Origin: Sphingomonas vulcanisoli
GTDB lineage: Bacteria; Pseudomonadota; Alphaproteobacteria; Sphingomonadales; Sphingomonadaceae
Length of the DNA stretch: 64,000 nucleotides
Assembly: GCF_011761305.1 (NCBI RefSeq)
Contig: NZ_JAAOZC010000004.1
Span: 248,001 to 312,000 of the forward strand
Reading direction: 5' to 3'
A program made the position numbers and the translations under genes. Below are positions 1 to 8,870 of the stretch, piece by piece (within the stretch, counting starts at the first letter, position 1; each line of letters opens with the position of its first letter). The notes below the pieces were generated by a model. The model had not been told where the DNA came from. It was given only the letters and a program-made list of their open reading frames with translations, and searched no databases.

Positions 1-3
1 CCG

Positions 4-41
4 CGCGAGCCCCTACCCGAAACGGCAGTGTTTGGCTCGCG
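4..41. repeat. 8-bp inverted repeat at left edge
   Basis: CGCGAGCC at 4-11 is matched by its exact reverse complement GGCTCGCG at 34-41, separated by 22 bases. It sits just upstream of the first gene and could be the remains of a terminator stem for a gene beyond the left edge or a chance GC-rich repeat. No T-run follows it. The remaining bases up to the first start codon show nothing else I recognise. Confidence 0.25.
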
Positions 42-81
42 GAATGTCGCGGCTTTTGCGCATGGGCGTTAAAGGATGGTC

Positions 82-786
82 ATGGAGGCGTTGAGACGAT
101 TGAAGCCGTGGCACTGGGTGACGATCGCTTTCCACTTCGTCATCGTCGTGCTGCTGCTGTGGTTCGCGCTCGCTTATGGCGGGCTGCCCCGGCTCTGGAG
201 CCATCACGAGCGCAAGCATTTCGCCGGGCGCGATCAGATCATCTCCTACACGGCACAGGATATTCCCGCCGATCCGATCAATCTTCACCTTCTCGGGAGC
301 AGGGACGCGATCACCCGCGCGTTCCGGCAGGCCGGATGGCATCTCGCCGATAACGTCGCTTTATGGTCGGCGCTCAAGATCGGCGGCAGCGTCGCGCTGG
401 ATCGCCCCTATCCGCAGGCGCCGGTCAGCAATCTCTACGTGCAGGATGCCGTTCAGGATTTGGCGTTCGAAAAGGCCGATGGGCGGAGCGCCGAGAAGCG
501 GCATCATGTGCGCTTCTGGCAGGTGGGGCCGGATCAGTGGCTGGGCGCGGCGACCTTCGATCGCGGTGTGGGCCTGAGCCTGTTCACCCTCCAGATCACC
601 CATCACATCGGCCCCGACGTCGATGGCGAGCGCGATACGATCGGCCGGCTGATCGTCGCCAGCGGCGGCCGGGAGATCGGCCGCGAGCCCTCACGCATCT
701 CGCCCGGCGCCTGGCACCGCAACGGCGGCGGCGACAAATATCGCAGCGACGGAATGATCGCCGACTATCGGCTAAGCCAAGGCTGA
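82..786 (+). CDS. LssY-C-like domain protein with N-terminal membrane anchor
   Basis: This protein of about 234 residues has one hydrophobic segment near the N-terminus (around residues 13-32) followed by a soluble domain. The soluble part, with its HLLGSRDAITRAFRQAGW stretch and later VRFWQVGPDQWLGAATFDRGV, resembles the LssY C-terminal domain found in membrane phosphatase-like proteins and alone in many proteobacteria. Its biochemical role is not known. An ATG exists at 76, but the purine-rich AAAGG at 71-75 is spaced correctly only for the ATG at 82, so I chose 82. It converges on the nitronate monooxygenase gene, and the two ends overlap by 15 bases. Family assignment is moderate; function is unassigned. 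Confidence 0.7.
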   Translation: MEALRRLKPWHWVTIAFHFVIVVLLLWFALAYGGLPRLWSHHERKHFAGRDQIISYTAQDIPADPINLHLLGSRDAITRAFRQAGWHLADNVALWSALKIGGSVALDRPYPQAPVSNLYVQDAVQDLAFEKADGRSAEKRHHVRFWQVGPDQWLGAATFDRGVGLSLFTLQITHHIGPDVDGERDTIGRLIVASGGREIGREPSRISPGAWHRNGGGDKYRSDGMIADYRLSQG

Positions 787-1686
787 ACACCGATCGCCGA
801 GAGCGCGGACCGCGCTGTGATAGTCCGTGATCAGCCGTTCGCAGATAAGCTTGGCGGGTTGCACTTCCGTCACTGCCGCGACGCCGTGCCCGGCGGACCA
901 GGCATCGCGCCAGGCTTTCGTTTCGGCTTTGACGTCCACCGCGCCGCTATGCTTCGCGTCCAGGCCGAGGCTTGGTTTCAGGAAGTTGGCGGAGATGCCG
1001 CTGATCGCATCGGTATAGACAATGTCGGCGGCGGTAGCGTCGATCAGCATCGCCTTCTGGGCGTCGCTCGCCATGCTTTCCGCGGCGGCAATGAAAAGGC
1101 TGCCGAGATAGCCGAAATCGGCGCCCATCATTTCGGCTGCGGCGATATGGCGCCCCTCGGACATCGCCCCCGCCAGCGCCAGCGCACCATCGAAGAAGGA
1201 GCGGATCTCGGCGACCAGCGCGAAGGGGCTGAGCGTGCCGGCATGGCCGCCCGCGCCGGCGGCGACGGCGATCAGCCCGTCCACCCCCGCCGCGACCGCC
1301 TTTTCGGCGTGGCGCGTCGTGGTCACGTCATGGAAGACCAGCCCGCCATAGGAATGCACCGCCGCCACGACATCCGGCACCGCGCCGAGCGAGGTGATGA
1401 CCAGTGGCACGCGATGCTTGACGATCTCTTCCAGGTCGGCAGTGACACGCGGATTGGAGCGGTGGACGATCAGGTTGACGCCATAGGGCCGCCCCCGCAC
1501 GCGCGCTTCGATCGCCTCCAGCCATTCGACGAAACCCTCGGTCGTCCGCTGGTTGAGCGCCGGAAAGGTGCCAAGCAGCCCCGCGCGGCAACATTCCACG
1601 ACCAGATCGACGCCCGAGACGAGAAACATCGGCGCGACGATCGCGGGGATCGCCAGTTTGCCGGCCAACGCAGCGGGCAGCGTCAC
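772..1686 (-). CDS. Nitronate monooxygenase (2-nitropropane dioxygenase family)
   Basis: An FMN-dependent TIM-barrel flavoprotein of 304 residues that would oxidise alkyl nitronates such as propionate-3-nitronate to carbonyl compounds and nitrite. Family features seen are the N-terminal IPAIVAPMFLVSG strand, the mid-protein VVAAVHSYGGLVFHDVTT and the glycine-rich AAGAGGHAGTLSPFALVAEI segment that binds FMN phosphate and carries the catalytic histidine region. The start is GTG at 1686. The gene begins four bases after the acyl-CoA dehydrogenase stop, so it is probably the last gene of the beta-oxidation operon. Such proteins are common next to fatty acid oxidation genes in sphingomonads. The exact substrate is unknown. 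Confidence 0.85.
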   Translation of the reverse strand: MTLPAALAGKLAIPAIVAPMFLVSGVDLVVECCRAGLLGTFPALNQRTTEGFVEWLEAIEARVRGRPYGVNLIVHRSNPRVTADLEEIVKHRVPLVITSLGAVPDVVAAVHSYGGLVFHDVTTTRHAEKAVAAGVDGLIAVAAGAGGHAGTLSPFALVAEIRSFFDGALALAGAMSEGRHIAAAEMMGADFGYLGSLFIAAAESMASDAQKAMLIDATAADIVYTDAISGISANFLKPSLGLDAKHSGAVDVKAETKAWRDAWSAGHGVAAVTEVQPAKLICERLITDYHSAVRALGDRCSALA

Positions 1687-1690
1687 GCGC

Positions 1691-3481
1691 TCAGAACGCC
1701 GCTTCGTCGAGCGCCATCATCGATTGCTTGCCCGCCTTGATCGCCAGGAAGCAGGTGGTGGCTTGCGGCAGCAGGCGATCGAAGAAGAATTGCGCGGTGA
1801 TCAGCTTGGCCTTGTAGAAACCAGCGTCCTCCGCCCCTTCGGCCAGCCGGGCCTGCGCGATCTTGCTCGCCCGCGCGAAGCAATAAGCGATCGCCACCAG
1901 CCCCAGCAGGCGGAGATAATCGACTGAGGCCGCGCCCGCCTCTTCGGGATCCTTGAGGCCGCGCTCGGCGATCATGCCCGTCGCCAGTTGCAACGCGCCG
2001 AACGCCTGGCCCAGCCCCTCGATCATCGTGGCGAGCTCCGCGTTCGCACCATTCTCCTCGATGAACTGCGAGACGGGATGGAAGAAGGAGCGCAGATAGC
2101 GGCCCATATGCGCAGGCAGTTTGCGGCCGACCAGATCGAGCGCCTGGATACCGTTGGTGCCTTCATAGATCATCGCGATCCGCGAATCGCGGACATGCTG
2201 CTCCACCCCGCTCTCGCGGATGAAGCCATGGCCGCCATAGACCTGCACGCCGAGATTGGTCGCCTCGAAGCCGAGATCGGTGAACAAAGCCTTCACCACC
2301 GGGGTCATCAGCGCGACGAAATCGCCCGCGCGCTTCTGCACCTCGGGATCGGTCGAGAACTTCTCGGCATCCAACGCGCGGCTGACCCAGCCGCCGAGTG
2401 CGCGACAGCCCTCGGTATAGGCGCGCGCGGTCATCAGCATACGGCGAACATCGGGGTGGACGATGATCGGATCGGCGGCTTGTTCGGGATGCTTGGCGCC
2501 CGAGAGCGAACGGCCCTGGACGCGATCCTTGGCGTAATAGACCGCCGCCTGATAGGAGGCTTCGGCCAAGCCCAGGCCCTGGACGCCGACCGAGACGCGC
2601 TCGGTGTTCATCATAGTGAACATCGCCTCCATGCCCTTGTTGGGCTTGCCGATCAGCCAGCCCTGGCTGTCCTCGAAGCTGATCTGGCAGGTGGCCGAGG
2701 CCTTGATGCCCATCTTATGTTCGATCGCAGTGCAGAAAACGCCGTTCGACGGGCCGACGCCGCCATCGGCGTTGGGCAGATATTTGGGGACGAGGAACAG
2801 GCTGATGCCCTTGACGCCCTTGGGCGCATCCGGCGTGCGGGCGAGGACGAGGTGGATGATATTCTCGGTGAGATCATGATCGCCCGCCGAGATGAAGATC
2901 TTGGCGCCGGTGATCCGGAAGCTGCCGTCGTCCTGCGGCACCGCGCGGGTGCGGAGCATGCCGAGATCGGTGCCGCAATGCGCCTCCGTCAGGCACATCG
3001 TCCCCGACCAGCTGCCCTCGACCAGCTTGGGCAGATAAGCGTTCTTGAGGTCTTCGGAGCCATGGCCCTCCAGCGCGGTGGTCGCGCCGTGCGTGAGGCC
3101 CGGATAGAGGCTGAACGAGACGTTGGTCGCGCAGATCATCTCCTCGATCAGCTTGTTGATCCGCTCGGGAAGGCCCTGCCCGCCCCACTTTGGATCGGAC
3201 GCCAGCGCGCACCAGCCGCCTTCGCGGAATTGCTCGTAAGCTTCCTTGAAGCCCTTGGGCGTGCGGACGACGCCGTTCTCCAGCGTGCAGCCTTCTTCAT
3301 CGCCGGAGCGGTTGAGCGGCAGCAGCACGTCGCGCGTCAGCCGCGCGGCCTCTTCGAGCACGGCATCGACGACATCGTCGCTGAACTCCTCCAGCGCCGG
3401 CAGATCGCCATAGCCATCGTCCGCATGCAACTCGCGGAGCACGAAGCGCATATCGCGCAAGGGGGCTTCATAAACTTGCAT
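1691..3481 (-). CDS. Acyl-CoA dehydrogenase, long form with C-terminal extension
   Basis: FAD enzyme catalysing the first, alpha-beta dehydrogenation step of beta-oxidation. At about 596 residues it is about 200 longer than classical acyl-CoA dehydrogenases and matches the long subfamily with an extra C-terminal helical domain. Visible motifs are CLTEAHCGTDLGMLRTRA (FAD/substrate signature), RITGAKIFISAGDHDL, and IAMIYEGTNGIQALDLVGR, whose Glu is the expected catalytic base. The ATG at 3481 is chosen over the GTG at 3484 because GGAG lies six bases ahead of it. It sits between the multifunctional hydratase/dehydrogenase and the nitronate monooxygenase on the same strand, consistent with one operon. 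The chain-length preference cannot be read from sequence. Confidence 0.93.
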   Translation of the reverse strand: MQVYEAPLRDMRFVLRELHADDGYGDLPALEEFSDDVVDAVLEEAARLTRDVLLPLNRSGDEEGCTLENGVVRTPKGFKEAYEQFREGGWCALASDPKWGGQGLPERINKLIEEMICATNVSFSLYPGLTHGATTALEGHGSEDLKNAYLPKLVEGSWSGTMCLTEAHCGTDLGMLRTRAVPQDDGSFRITGAKIFISAGDHDLTENIIHLVLARTPDAPKGVKGISLFLVPKYLPNADGGVGPSNGVFCTAIEHKMGIKASATCQISFEDSQGWLIGKPNKGMEAMFTMMNTERVSVGVQGLGLAEASYQAAVYYAKDRVQGRSLSGAKHPEQAADPIIVHPDVRRMLMTARAYTEGCRALGGWVSRALDAEKFSTDPEVQKRAGDFVALMTPVVKALFTDLGFEATNLGVQVYGGHGFIRESGVEQHVRDSRIAMIYEGTNGIQALDLVGRKLPAHMGRYLRSFFHPVSQFIEENGANAELATMIEGLGQAFGALQLATGMIAERGLKDPEEAGAASVDYLRLLGLVAIAYCFARASKIAQARLAEGAEDAGFYKAKLITAQFFFDRLLPQATTCFLAIKAGKQSMMALDEAAF

Positions 3482-3513
3482 CACATTCTCCAGCCCTGCC
3501 CGGGCGCATCATC

Positions 3514-5835
3514 CTAGTTACGAAGCGGCTTACCAGTTTCCAGCATCTGTTCGATCCGGGCCATCGTCCGCGGATCGTGGATGCGGGCCATGAAAGCCTT
3601 GCGTTCCAACTTGAGCAGATCGGCCTCGGTAACGGTATCGATCCAATCGGCATCACCGCCTGTCAGAACCTGGGCCAGATCATCGGCGACCACGAGATCG
3701 TAATCGGTGGCCAGCCCGCGCTTGTGCATCGCGTCCGCCGCCAACTTCAGCGCGGCGCGGCCGCTCGGCCCCGGCAAGCGGAACTCTGGCGGCTTGGGCG
3801 CCTCATAGCCCTCGACCATCGCCAGCGCGCGCGCCTTGGCATCGGCGAGCAGGCGATCGCGGTTCATCGTGATGCCGTCGCTGGGGCGGAGGAAGCCATG
3901 CTCGCGCGCCTCGGCGGCGGAACGGGAAACGGTGGCGACCGAGACGGTCTCGAACGTCTTGGCCACCGCCGGGATCGGCCCCTTGGGCAGCGCCGGATTG
4001 CTCCGCCAGCGATCAAGCATCTCGCCGCAGCCGCCCCAGCCCGGGATCAGCCCGACGCCGGTTTCGACCAGCCCCATATAGGTTTCGGAATGCACCTGCG
4101 CGGCATCGGCGTTGAGCACGAATTCGCACCCGCCGCCCAGCGCCATCCCGAACGGCGCCGCAACCACCGGGAAGGGGGCATATTTGAGCGCCTTGAGCGC
4201 CTTCTGGCCACCTTCCACCAGTTTCTCGATCTCACCCCACGCCGCGATGTTCACCGCGAACATGGCCAGGCCGAGGTTGGCGCCTGCCGAGAAGTTCGAT
4301 CCCTCATTGTAGATCACCAGCGCCTTGAAGCCCTTCTGAACGATCGGGATCGCCTTCTGGACGGCCTTCATCACCTCGCCATCCAGCGCGTTCATCTTGC
4401 CGGTGAATTCGAGCGCAGCGACGCCATCCCCGACATCCCACAGCGCCGCCGATCCGGTCTTCACTAGCGGCTGCGACGTGCGCTTGATGTCTTCGAGGAG
4501 CAGGATGCCCTCACGGCGGACGATATCGTGATAACCGCCATCGAGCCCGAGATATTGGCGCTTGCCCTCCTCGATCCGATAGAAACTGCGGTCACCTGCC
4601 ATCTCAATCAGCGCGGGCACCGCCTTGCCCTCGGCGCGATAGCGTTCGGCGAGCCTCGCCGCGCCAATCTTGTCGATCAGCTCGAACGGGCCCCATTTCC
4701 AATTGTAGCCGAGCTTCATCGCATCATCGATCGCGACGATCGTATCGGCCGCTTGCGGCACGAGGCTCGCGGCATAGGAAAGCGTCGGCCCAAGCACCGC
4801 CCAGGCATAAGCGCCGGTCTTGCCAGGAGCGGAGATCAGCGCGCCGATATCGCCCTTGGCGGCGGCACCGCTCGGCCCGATCGCCTTGGCCATCTCGCGA
4901 TAGTCGCCGGTCGTCAGATCGATCGCCTCGCGCCTTTTATCGAGCTCGCGGTTGACCCGATAGAAGCCGCCCTTGCCCTTGCGGCCGGTGTAACCGCCCT
5001 CGATCATCTTACCGACGAGAGGGTGATCGCGCGCGATCTCCAGATAAGCGTCTCCGGTGGTCAGCGTGCGCGTCATGCTCTGCATCAGGTGCGGCATCAG
5101 ATCGATGCCGATCAGATCGACCAGCCCGAACACCCCGGTCTTGGGCACGCCCATCGGGCGGCCACCGATGGCATCCGCCTCCTCCACCGTCAGCCCCTGA
5201 TCGAAGGCCGCATTCATCGCCGCCTGGATCCAGAAGATGCCGAGGCGATTGGCGATGAAGCCGGGCGAATCCTTGGCCGCGACGATTGACTTGCCGAGCT
5301 TGCGATCGACGAAATCCTCGACGCTCGCCACCAGCGCCGGATCGCTCTGCGGCCCCGCGACGATCTCGATCAGCCGCATGTAGCGCGGCGGATTGAAGAA
5401 ATGGGTGATGAGGAAATCGCGCGTGAACGCTTCCGAGCGACCGCCGGTGAGGTCGGCGAGCGGGATCGTCGAGGTGTTGGAGGAGATCGCGGTGCCGGGG
5501 CGGCGCACCGCCTCGAGCTTGGCGTAAAGCGCCTGCTTAAGATCGAGCCGCTCGACGATCGCCTCGACGATCCAATCGCACTCGGCGACCTTGGCGAGAT
5601 CGTCATCGATGTTACCGGTCTCCACCAGCCTGGCCGCACCCTTGCCCATGAACGGCGCGGGTTCGGTCTTGAGCATCTTCTCGACCGCGCCACGCGCGAC
5701 CGAACTGCGATCCTGCTCGTCCCGGACGATATCGAGCAGCAGCACCGGCACACCCGCATTGGCGACCTGCGCGGCGATCCCCGCGCCCATCGTGCCCGCG
5801 CCGATCACGCAGACCTTTTTGATTGGCTCGCTCAC
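3514..5835 (-). CDS. 3-hydroxyacyl-CoA dehydrogenase / enoyl-CoA hydratase fusion
   Basis: Bifunctional beta-oxidation enzyme of 773 residues. Domain order is dehydrogenase first and hydratase last, the reverse of E. coli FadB. The N-terminus has the NAD-binding loop VCVIGAGTMGAGIAAQVANA, followed by the dehydrogenase C-terminal domains. The hydratase/isomerase-type domain near residues 490-680 has NFSAGANLGLAMF for the oxyanion hole and GGGCEF plus MGLVETGVGLIPGWGGC, carrying the expected glutamates. The start is GTG at 5835, overlapping the thiolase stop as GTGA, which implies translational coupling. An upstream in-frame start would run into the thiolase gene and is unlikely. It is cotranscribed with thiolase, acyl-CoA dehydrogenase and nitronate monooxygenase. 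Confidence 0.94.
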   Translation of the reverse strand: MSEPIKKVCVIGAGTMGAGIAAQVANAGVPVLLLDIVRDEQDRSSVARGAVEKMLKTEPAPFMGKGAARLVETGNIDDDLAKVAECDWIVEAIVERLDLKQALYAKLEAVRRPGTAISSNTSTIPLADLTGGRSEAFTRDFLITHFFNPPRYMRLIEIVAGPQSDPALVASVEDFVDRKLGKSIVAAKDSPGFIANRLGIFWIQAAMNAAFDQGLTVEEADAIGGRPMGVPKTGVFGLVDLIGIDLMPHLMQSMTRTLTTGDAYLEIARDHPLVGKMIEGGYTGRKGKGGFYRVNRELDKRREAIDLTTGDYREMAKAIGPSGAAAKGDIGALISAPGKTGAYAWAVLGPTLSYAASLVPQAADTIVAIDDAMKLGYNWKWGPFELIDKIGAARLAERYRAEGKAVPALIEMAGDRSFYRIEEGKRQYLGLDGGYHDIVRREGILLLEDIKRTSQPLVKTGSAALWDVGDGVAALEFTGKMNALDGEVMKAVQKAIPIVQKGFKALVIYNEGSNFSAGANLGLAMFAVNIAAWGEIEKLVEGGQKALKALKYAPFPVVAAPFGMALGGGCEFVLNADAAQVHSETYMGLVETGVGLIPGWGGCGEMLDRWRSNPALPKGPIPAVAKTFETVSVATVSRSAAEAREHGFLRPSDGITMNRDRLLADAKARALAMVEGYEAPKPPEFRLPGPSGRAALKLAADAMHKRGLATDYDLVVADDLAQVLTGGDADWIDTVTEADLLKLERKAFMARIHDPRTMARIEQMLETGKPLRN

Positions 5836-6968
5836 TCGGCCGCCTCCAGCAAAGTGGCGATGCCCTGGCCGCCACCAATGCACTGGGTGGCGATCGCATA
5901 TTTGCCGCCCTCGCGCTTCAGCAGCGACGCCGCCTTGCCGACAATGCGCGCGCCAGTGGCGCCGAGCGGATGGCCGATCGCGATGCCGCCGCCGTCCAGA
6001 TTTACCTTGCTCTCGTCGATCCCGAGATCGTGCATGCAGGCGAGCGCCTGGCTGGCGAAGGCCTCGTTGAGTTCGACGACATCGAGCTGCCCGACATCGA
6101 CCCCGCCGCGCTTGAGCGCCTTGCGCGTCGCCTCGACCGGGCCGATGCCCATGATCTCCGGCGCGCAGCCCGATACCGCTACCGCCTTGATGCGAGCGAG
6201 GATCGGAAGGTTGTGGGCGCGGGCATAGTCCTCGCTGGTGACGAGCACCGCGCTGGCGCCGTCGGTCAGCGGCGAGGAGGTGCCCGCCGTAACCGAGCCG
6301 TTCTGATCGAAAGCGGGCTTGAGGCCGGCAAGTCCCTCGGCGGTGGTTTCGGGGCGCAGCGTGCCATCCTCGCTCACCGTGCCCGCCTTGGTAGTGATCG
6401 GCACGATCTCATCCACGAGCTTGCCACCTTCGCGCGCAGCGGCGGCTTTTTTCTGGCTGGAAACCGCGAAAGCCTCCTGCTGCACCCGCGTGATCTGATA
6501 TTTGGTTGCGACATTCTCGGCAGTGTCACCCATGCCGAGATACGCCGCGCTCTTGGCGGCCAGCGCGGGGTTGGGCAGCGGGTTGAAGCCCGACATCGGC
6601 ACGCGGCTCATCGATTCGACGCCGGCGGCGATGAACGCCTCGCCCGCGCCGATCTCGATCTGGCCCATCGCAATATGGATCGCGCTCATCGAGGAGCCGC
6701 AGAAGCGGTTGACCGTCATGCCGCCGACCGACAGCGGCAGATCCGCCAGCAGCCCGATCAGCCGCGCGACGTTGAGCCCCTGCTCGCCTTCCGGGAAGGC
6801 GCAGCCGACGATGATATCCTCGATATCGGCGGCATCGACTCCCGTCCGATCGACCAATCCGCGAATCACCTGCGCGGCGAGATCATCGGGCCGGACGCGC
6901 GCCAGCGCACCCTTTCCGGCCAGGTGGAAGGGCGACCGGGCATAGCCGGCGATGACGATATCGCGCAT
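5832..6968 (-). CDS. Thiolase (acetyl-CoA C-acyltransferase)
   Basis: Thiolytic cleavage enzyme, the last step of beta-oxidation, 378 residues, slightly shorter than the usual 390. The three thiolase signatures are present: the active-site cysteine in NRFCGSSMSAIHIAMG, the GGGIAIGHPLGATGARI histidine motif, and the C-terminal QCIGGGQGIATLLE with the second cysteine. It is the first gene of the minus-strand operon and is divergent from the DUF2147 gene across a 147-bp intergenic region that must hold both promoters. It ends in a GTGA overlap with the hydratase/dehydrogenase gene. A biosynthetic thiolase role (e.g. acetoacetyl-CoA formation) is less likely given the operon. Confidence 0.94.
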   Translation of the reverse strand: MRDIVIAGYARSPFHLAGKGALARVRPDDLAAQVIRGLVDRTGVDAADIEDIIVGCAFPEGEQGLNVARLIGLLADLPLSVGGMTVNRFCGSSMSAIHIAMGQIEIGAGEAFIAAGVESMSRVPMSGFNPLPNPALAAKSAAYLGMGDTAENVATKYQITRVQQEAFAVSSQKKAAAAREGGKLVDEIVPITTKAGTVSEDGTLRPETTAEGLAGLKPAFDQNGSVTAGTSSPLTDGASAVLVTSEDYARAHNLPILARIKAVAVSGCAPEIMGIGPVEATRKALKRGGVDVGQLDVVELNEAFASQALACMHDLGIDESKVNLDGGGIAIGHPLGATGARIVGKAASLLKREGGKYAIATQCIGGGQGIATLLEAAE

Positions 6969-7041
6969 TCGTTCCTCTCCGTTGCAGCCAGGACACGCCC
7001 GGCGAACTTGTCCCTAAGGGTGCGCTGATTTCCCTATACGT

Positions 7042-7057
7042 CAACTAAATTTTGTTG
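7042..7057. promoter_or_regulatory. Candidate operator in beta-oxidation divergent promoter
   Basis: CAACTAAA is followed directly by TTTTGTTG, a 16-bp palindrome with a single mismatched pair, about 75 bases from both divergent start codons. On the minus strand TTGACG adjoins it and could be a -35 box for the thiolase operon. The LiuR-like MerR regulator encoded at 10537-10932 is a possible ligand, but no binding data can be read from sequence. Confidence 0.35.
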
Positions 7058-7115
7058 CAGACGACGATTCATGGCGAGCGCCGGAGCAACCGGGCCGCGC
7101 GTAGGAGAGTGACCA

Positions 7116-7514
7116 ATGATCATGCTGATGGCGCTGGCCGCCGCAGCCCTTTCGCCCGATGCGGCGATCGGCCGCTGGAAAACCGAAACCAAGAACGGCA
7201 TTGTCGAGGTCACGCCCTGCGGCGGTTCGATCTGTGGCAAGCTTGTCGGGTCCGATGGGCTGCGCGCCAATCCGGAGCTCCGCGACGTCAACAATAAGGA
7301 CGCCGCCTTGCGAGGCCGCAAGCTGATGGGCGTGCAGATCCTGGGCGGTTTCACCCGTGCGAGCGATAGCTGGACGGGCGGCACAATCTACAACGGTGAG
7401 GATGGCGGCACCTACAAGGCGACGGTGACGCCGGTCGACGCCGATCACCTCCGCGTGAAGGGCTGCATCATCTGGCCGCTGTGCAAGACCCAGACCTGGA
7501 CGCGCCTGCGCTGA
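7116..7514 (+). CDS. DUF2147 family secreted protein
   Basis: A 132-residue protein with a short hydrophobic N-terminus (MIMLMALAAAAL) that looks like a signal peptide with cleavage near residue 12. The mature part begins with IGRWKTETKNGIVEVTPCGGSICGKLVG, the hallmark of DUF2147, a lipocalin-like beta-barrel family of periplasmic proteins. Two cysteine pairs (CGGSIC, and later C-IIWPLC) could form disulfides. It is the first gene on the plus strand of the fatty acid divergon, 33 bases before the FadL porin, so a role in handling hydrophobic ligands in the periplasm is plausible but inferred. No enzymatic function is known for the family. Confidence 0.85.
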   Translation: MIMLMALAAAALSPDAAIGRWKTETKNGIVEVTPCGGSICGKLVGSDGLRANPELRDVNNKDAALRGRKLMGVQILGGFTRASDSWTGGTIYNGEDGGTYKATVTPVDADHLRVKGCIIWPLCKTQTWTRLR

Positions 7515-7547
7515 CCCAATTCTAAAGAGATATTTCAGGAGAGAATA

Positions 7548-8870
7548 ATGACAAAGATTTCGTTGAAGGCAGCCCTCCTGGCGGCCCCCATCCTGATCGG
7601 CGCGGCCGGCGCGGCCAACGCTGCGGGCTTCTACCTGCAGGAGCAATCCGCGCGCGGCGCGGGCCGCGCCTATTCCGGCGAGGGCGCCGATACCGGGCCG
7701 GATTCGCTGTGGTGGAACCCGGCGTCGATCGGCGGTCAGACGGGATTCTCCGCTTCGGTCAACGCCAGCGCCATCCTGCCGCGCGGCAAGGTCGAGAATG
7801 TCGGCACGCTGATCGTGCGCCCCGGCCAGGCGCCCGCGCCGGTCGGCGGCAACCAGAGCGCCAAGAACCCGATCGCCAACGGTCTGCTACCCTCCGGCGC
7901 GATCGCCTACGGACTCAATGATACGATCGCTCTGGGCCTGTCGATCAACTCGCCCTACAGCTTCTCGACCAATTACGGCTCCACCGATTGGGTGCGCTAC
8001 ACCGCCGATAAGACCTATTTGCGCACGGCGGACATCGCGCCTTCGATCGCGATCCACTTCACGCCGGGGATCAGCATCGGTGCGGCGGTCAACGTCGAAT
8101 ATGCCTTCGCAACGCTGTCCAACTCGCTGCCCAATCTCTCGCCGCTGCTGCCCGACGGCCACCAGGGCCTGAAGGGTGACGGCTGGAACGTGGGCTATTC
8201 GGTCGGCGCGCAGTTGCACGAAGGGCCGCTGTCGATCGGCCTCAGCTACAAATCGAGCGTCAAGCACAAGCTCGACGGCAATGTGACGACCGCGGGCCTG
8301 ATCAGCGTGCCGATCGCGCCCGGCGTGATCGTTCCGCTCGCCAACAACAATGGCACTGTCGCCACCACTGCGACTTTCCGCACGCCCTGGCAGGCGATCG
8401 CCAGCGTCCGCTTCTCGGTCACGCCGCAGATCACGCTCAACGGCCAGATCGTGCGCTATGGCTGGGCCAAGTTCGACGCGATTCGCCTCGGCGCGCCGCT
8501 CAACACCGCGATTCCGGAAAATTATCGTAACACCTGGAGCTTCGCCGGCGGCGTCGATTACGCCATCGCGCCGCTCGTGACGCTGCGGGCCGGCATCCAG
8601 CACGATCAATCCCCCACGCAGAACGGCCAGCGCGATGCGCGCGTACCGGACAGCGACCGCTGGAACTTCAGCGGCGGTGGCAGCTTCGATCTGACCAAGC
8701 ATATCGGCGTGGATGCGGCGGTCAGCTACATCGCGTTCAAGGACGCTACGATCGATCGCACCACCGCTGCCTACGCCGGCACCGCCGTCCAGACGCCGAT
8801 CCTGGTCAACGGTCGGCTCGACAGCGCGCACGCGGTCGTGCTGTCGCTGGGCGCCCGGGTCGCATTCTGA
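7548..8870 (+). CDS. FadL/OmpP1-type outer membrane long-chain fatty acid transporter
   Basis: Outer membrane beta-barrel of 440 residues that would admit long-chain fatty acids or other hydrophobic compounds. It has a clear signal peptide ending ANAAG, then the family start AGFYLQEQSARGAGRAYSGEGA, where the mature FadL N-terminus plugs the barrel, and GPDSLWWNPASIGG. The chain ends in a phenylalanine (RVAF), the usual outer membrane insertion signal. A good ribosome-binding site (AGGAGAG) lies just before the ATG. The stop overlaps the ATG of the acyl-CoA ligase as TGATG, so uptake and activation are translationally linked. Confidence 0.93.
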   Translation: MTKISLKAALLAAPILIGAAGAANAAGFYLQEQSARGAGRAYSGEGADTGPDSLWWNPASIGGQTGFSASVNASAILPRGKVENVGTLIVRPGQAPAPVGGNQSAKNPIANGLLPSGAIAYGLNDTIALGLSINSPYSFSTNYGSTDWVRYTADKTYLRTADIAPSIAIHFTPGISIGAAVNVEYAFATLSNSLPNLSPLLPDGHQGLKGDGWNVGYSVGAQLHEGPLSIGLSYKSSVKHKLDGNVTTAGLISVPIAPGVIVPLANNNGTVATTATFRTPWQAIASVRFSVTPQITLNGQIVRYGWAKFDAIRLGAPLNTAIPENYRNTWSFAGGVDYAIAPLVTLRAGIQHDQSPTQNGQRDARVPDSDRWNFSGGGSFDLTKHIGVDAAVSYIAFKDATIDRTTAAYAGTAVQTPILVNGRLDSAHAVVLSLGARVAF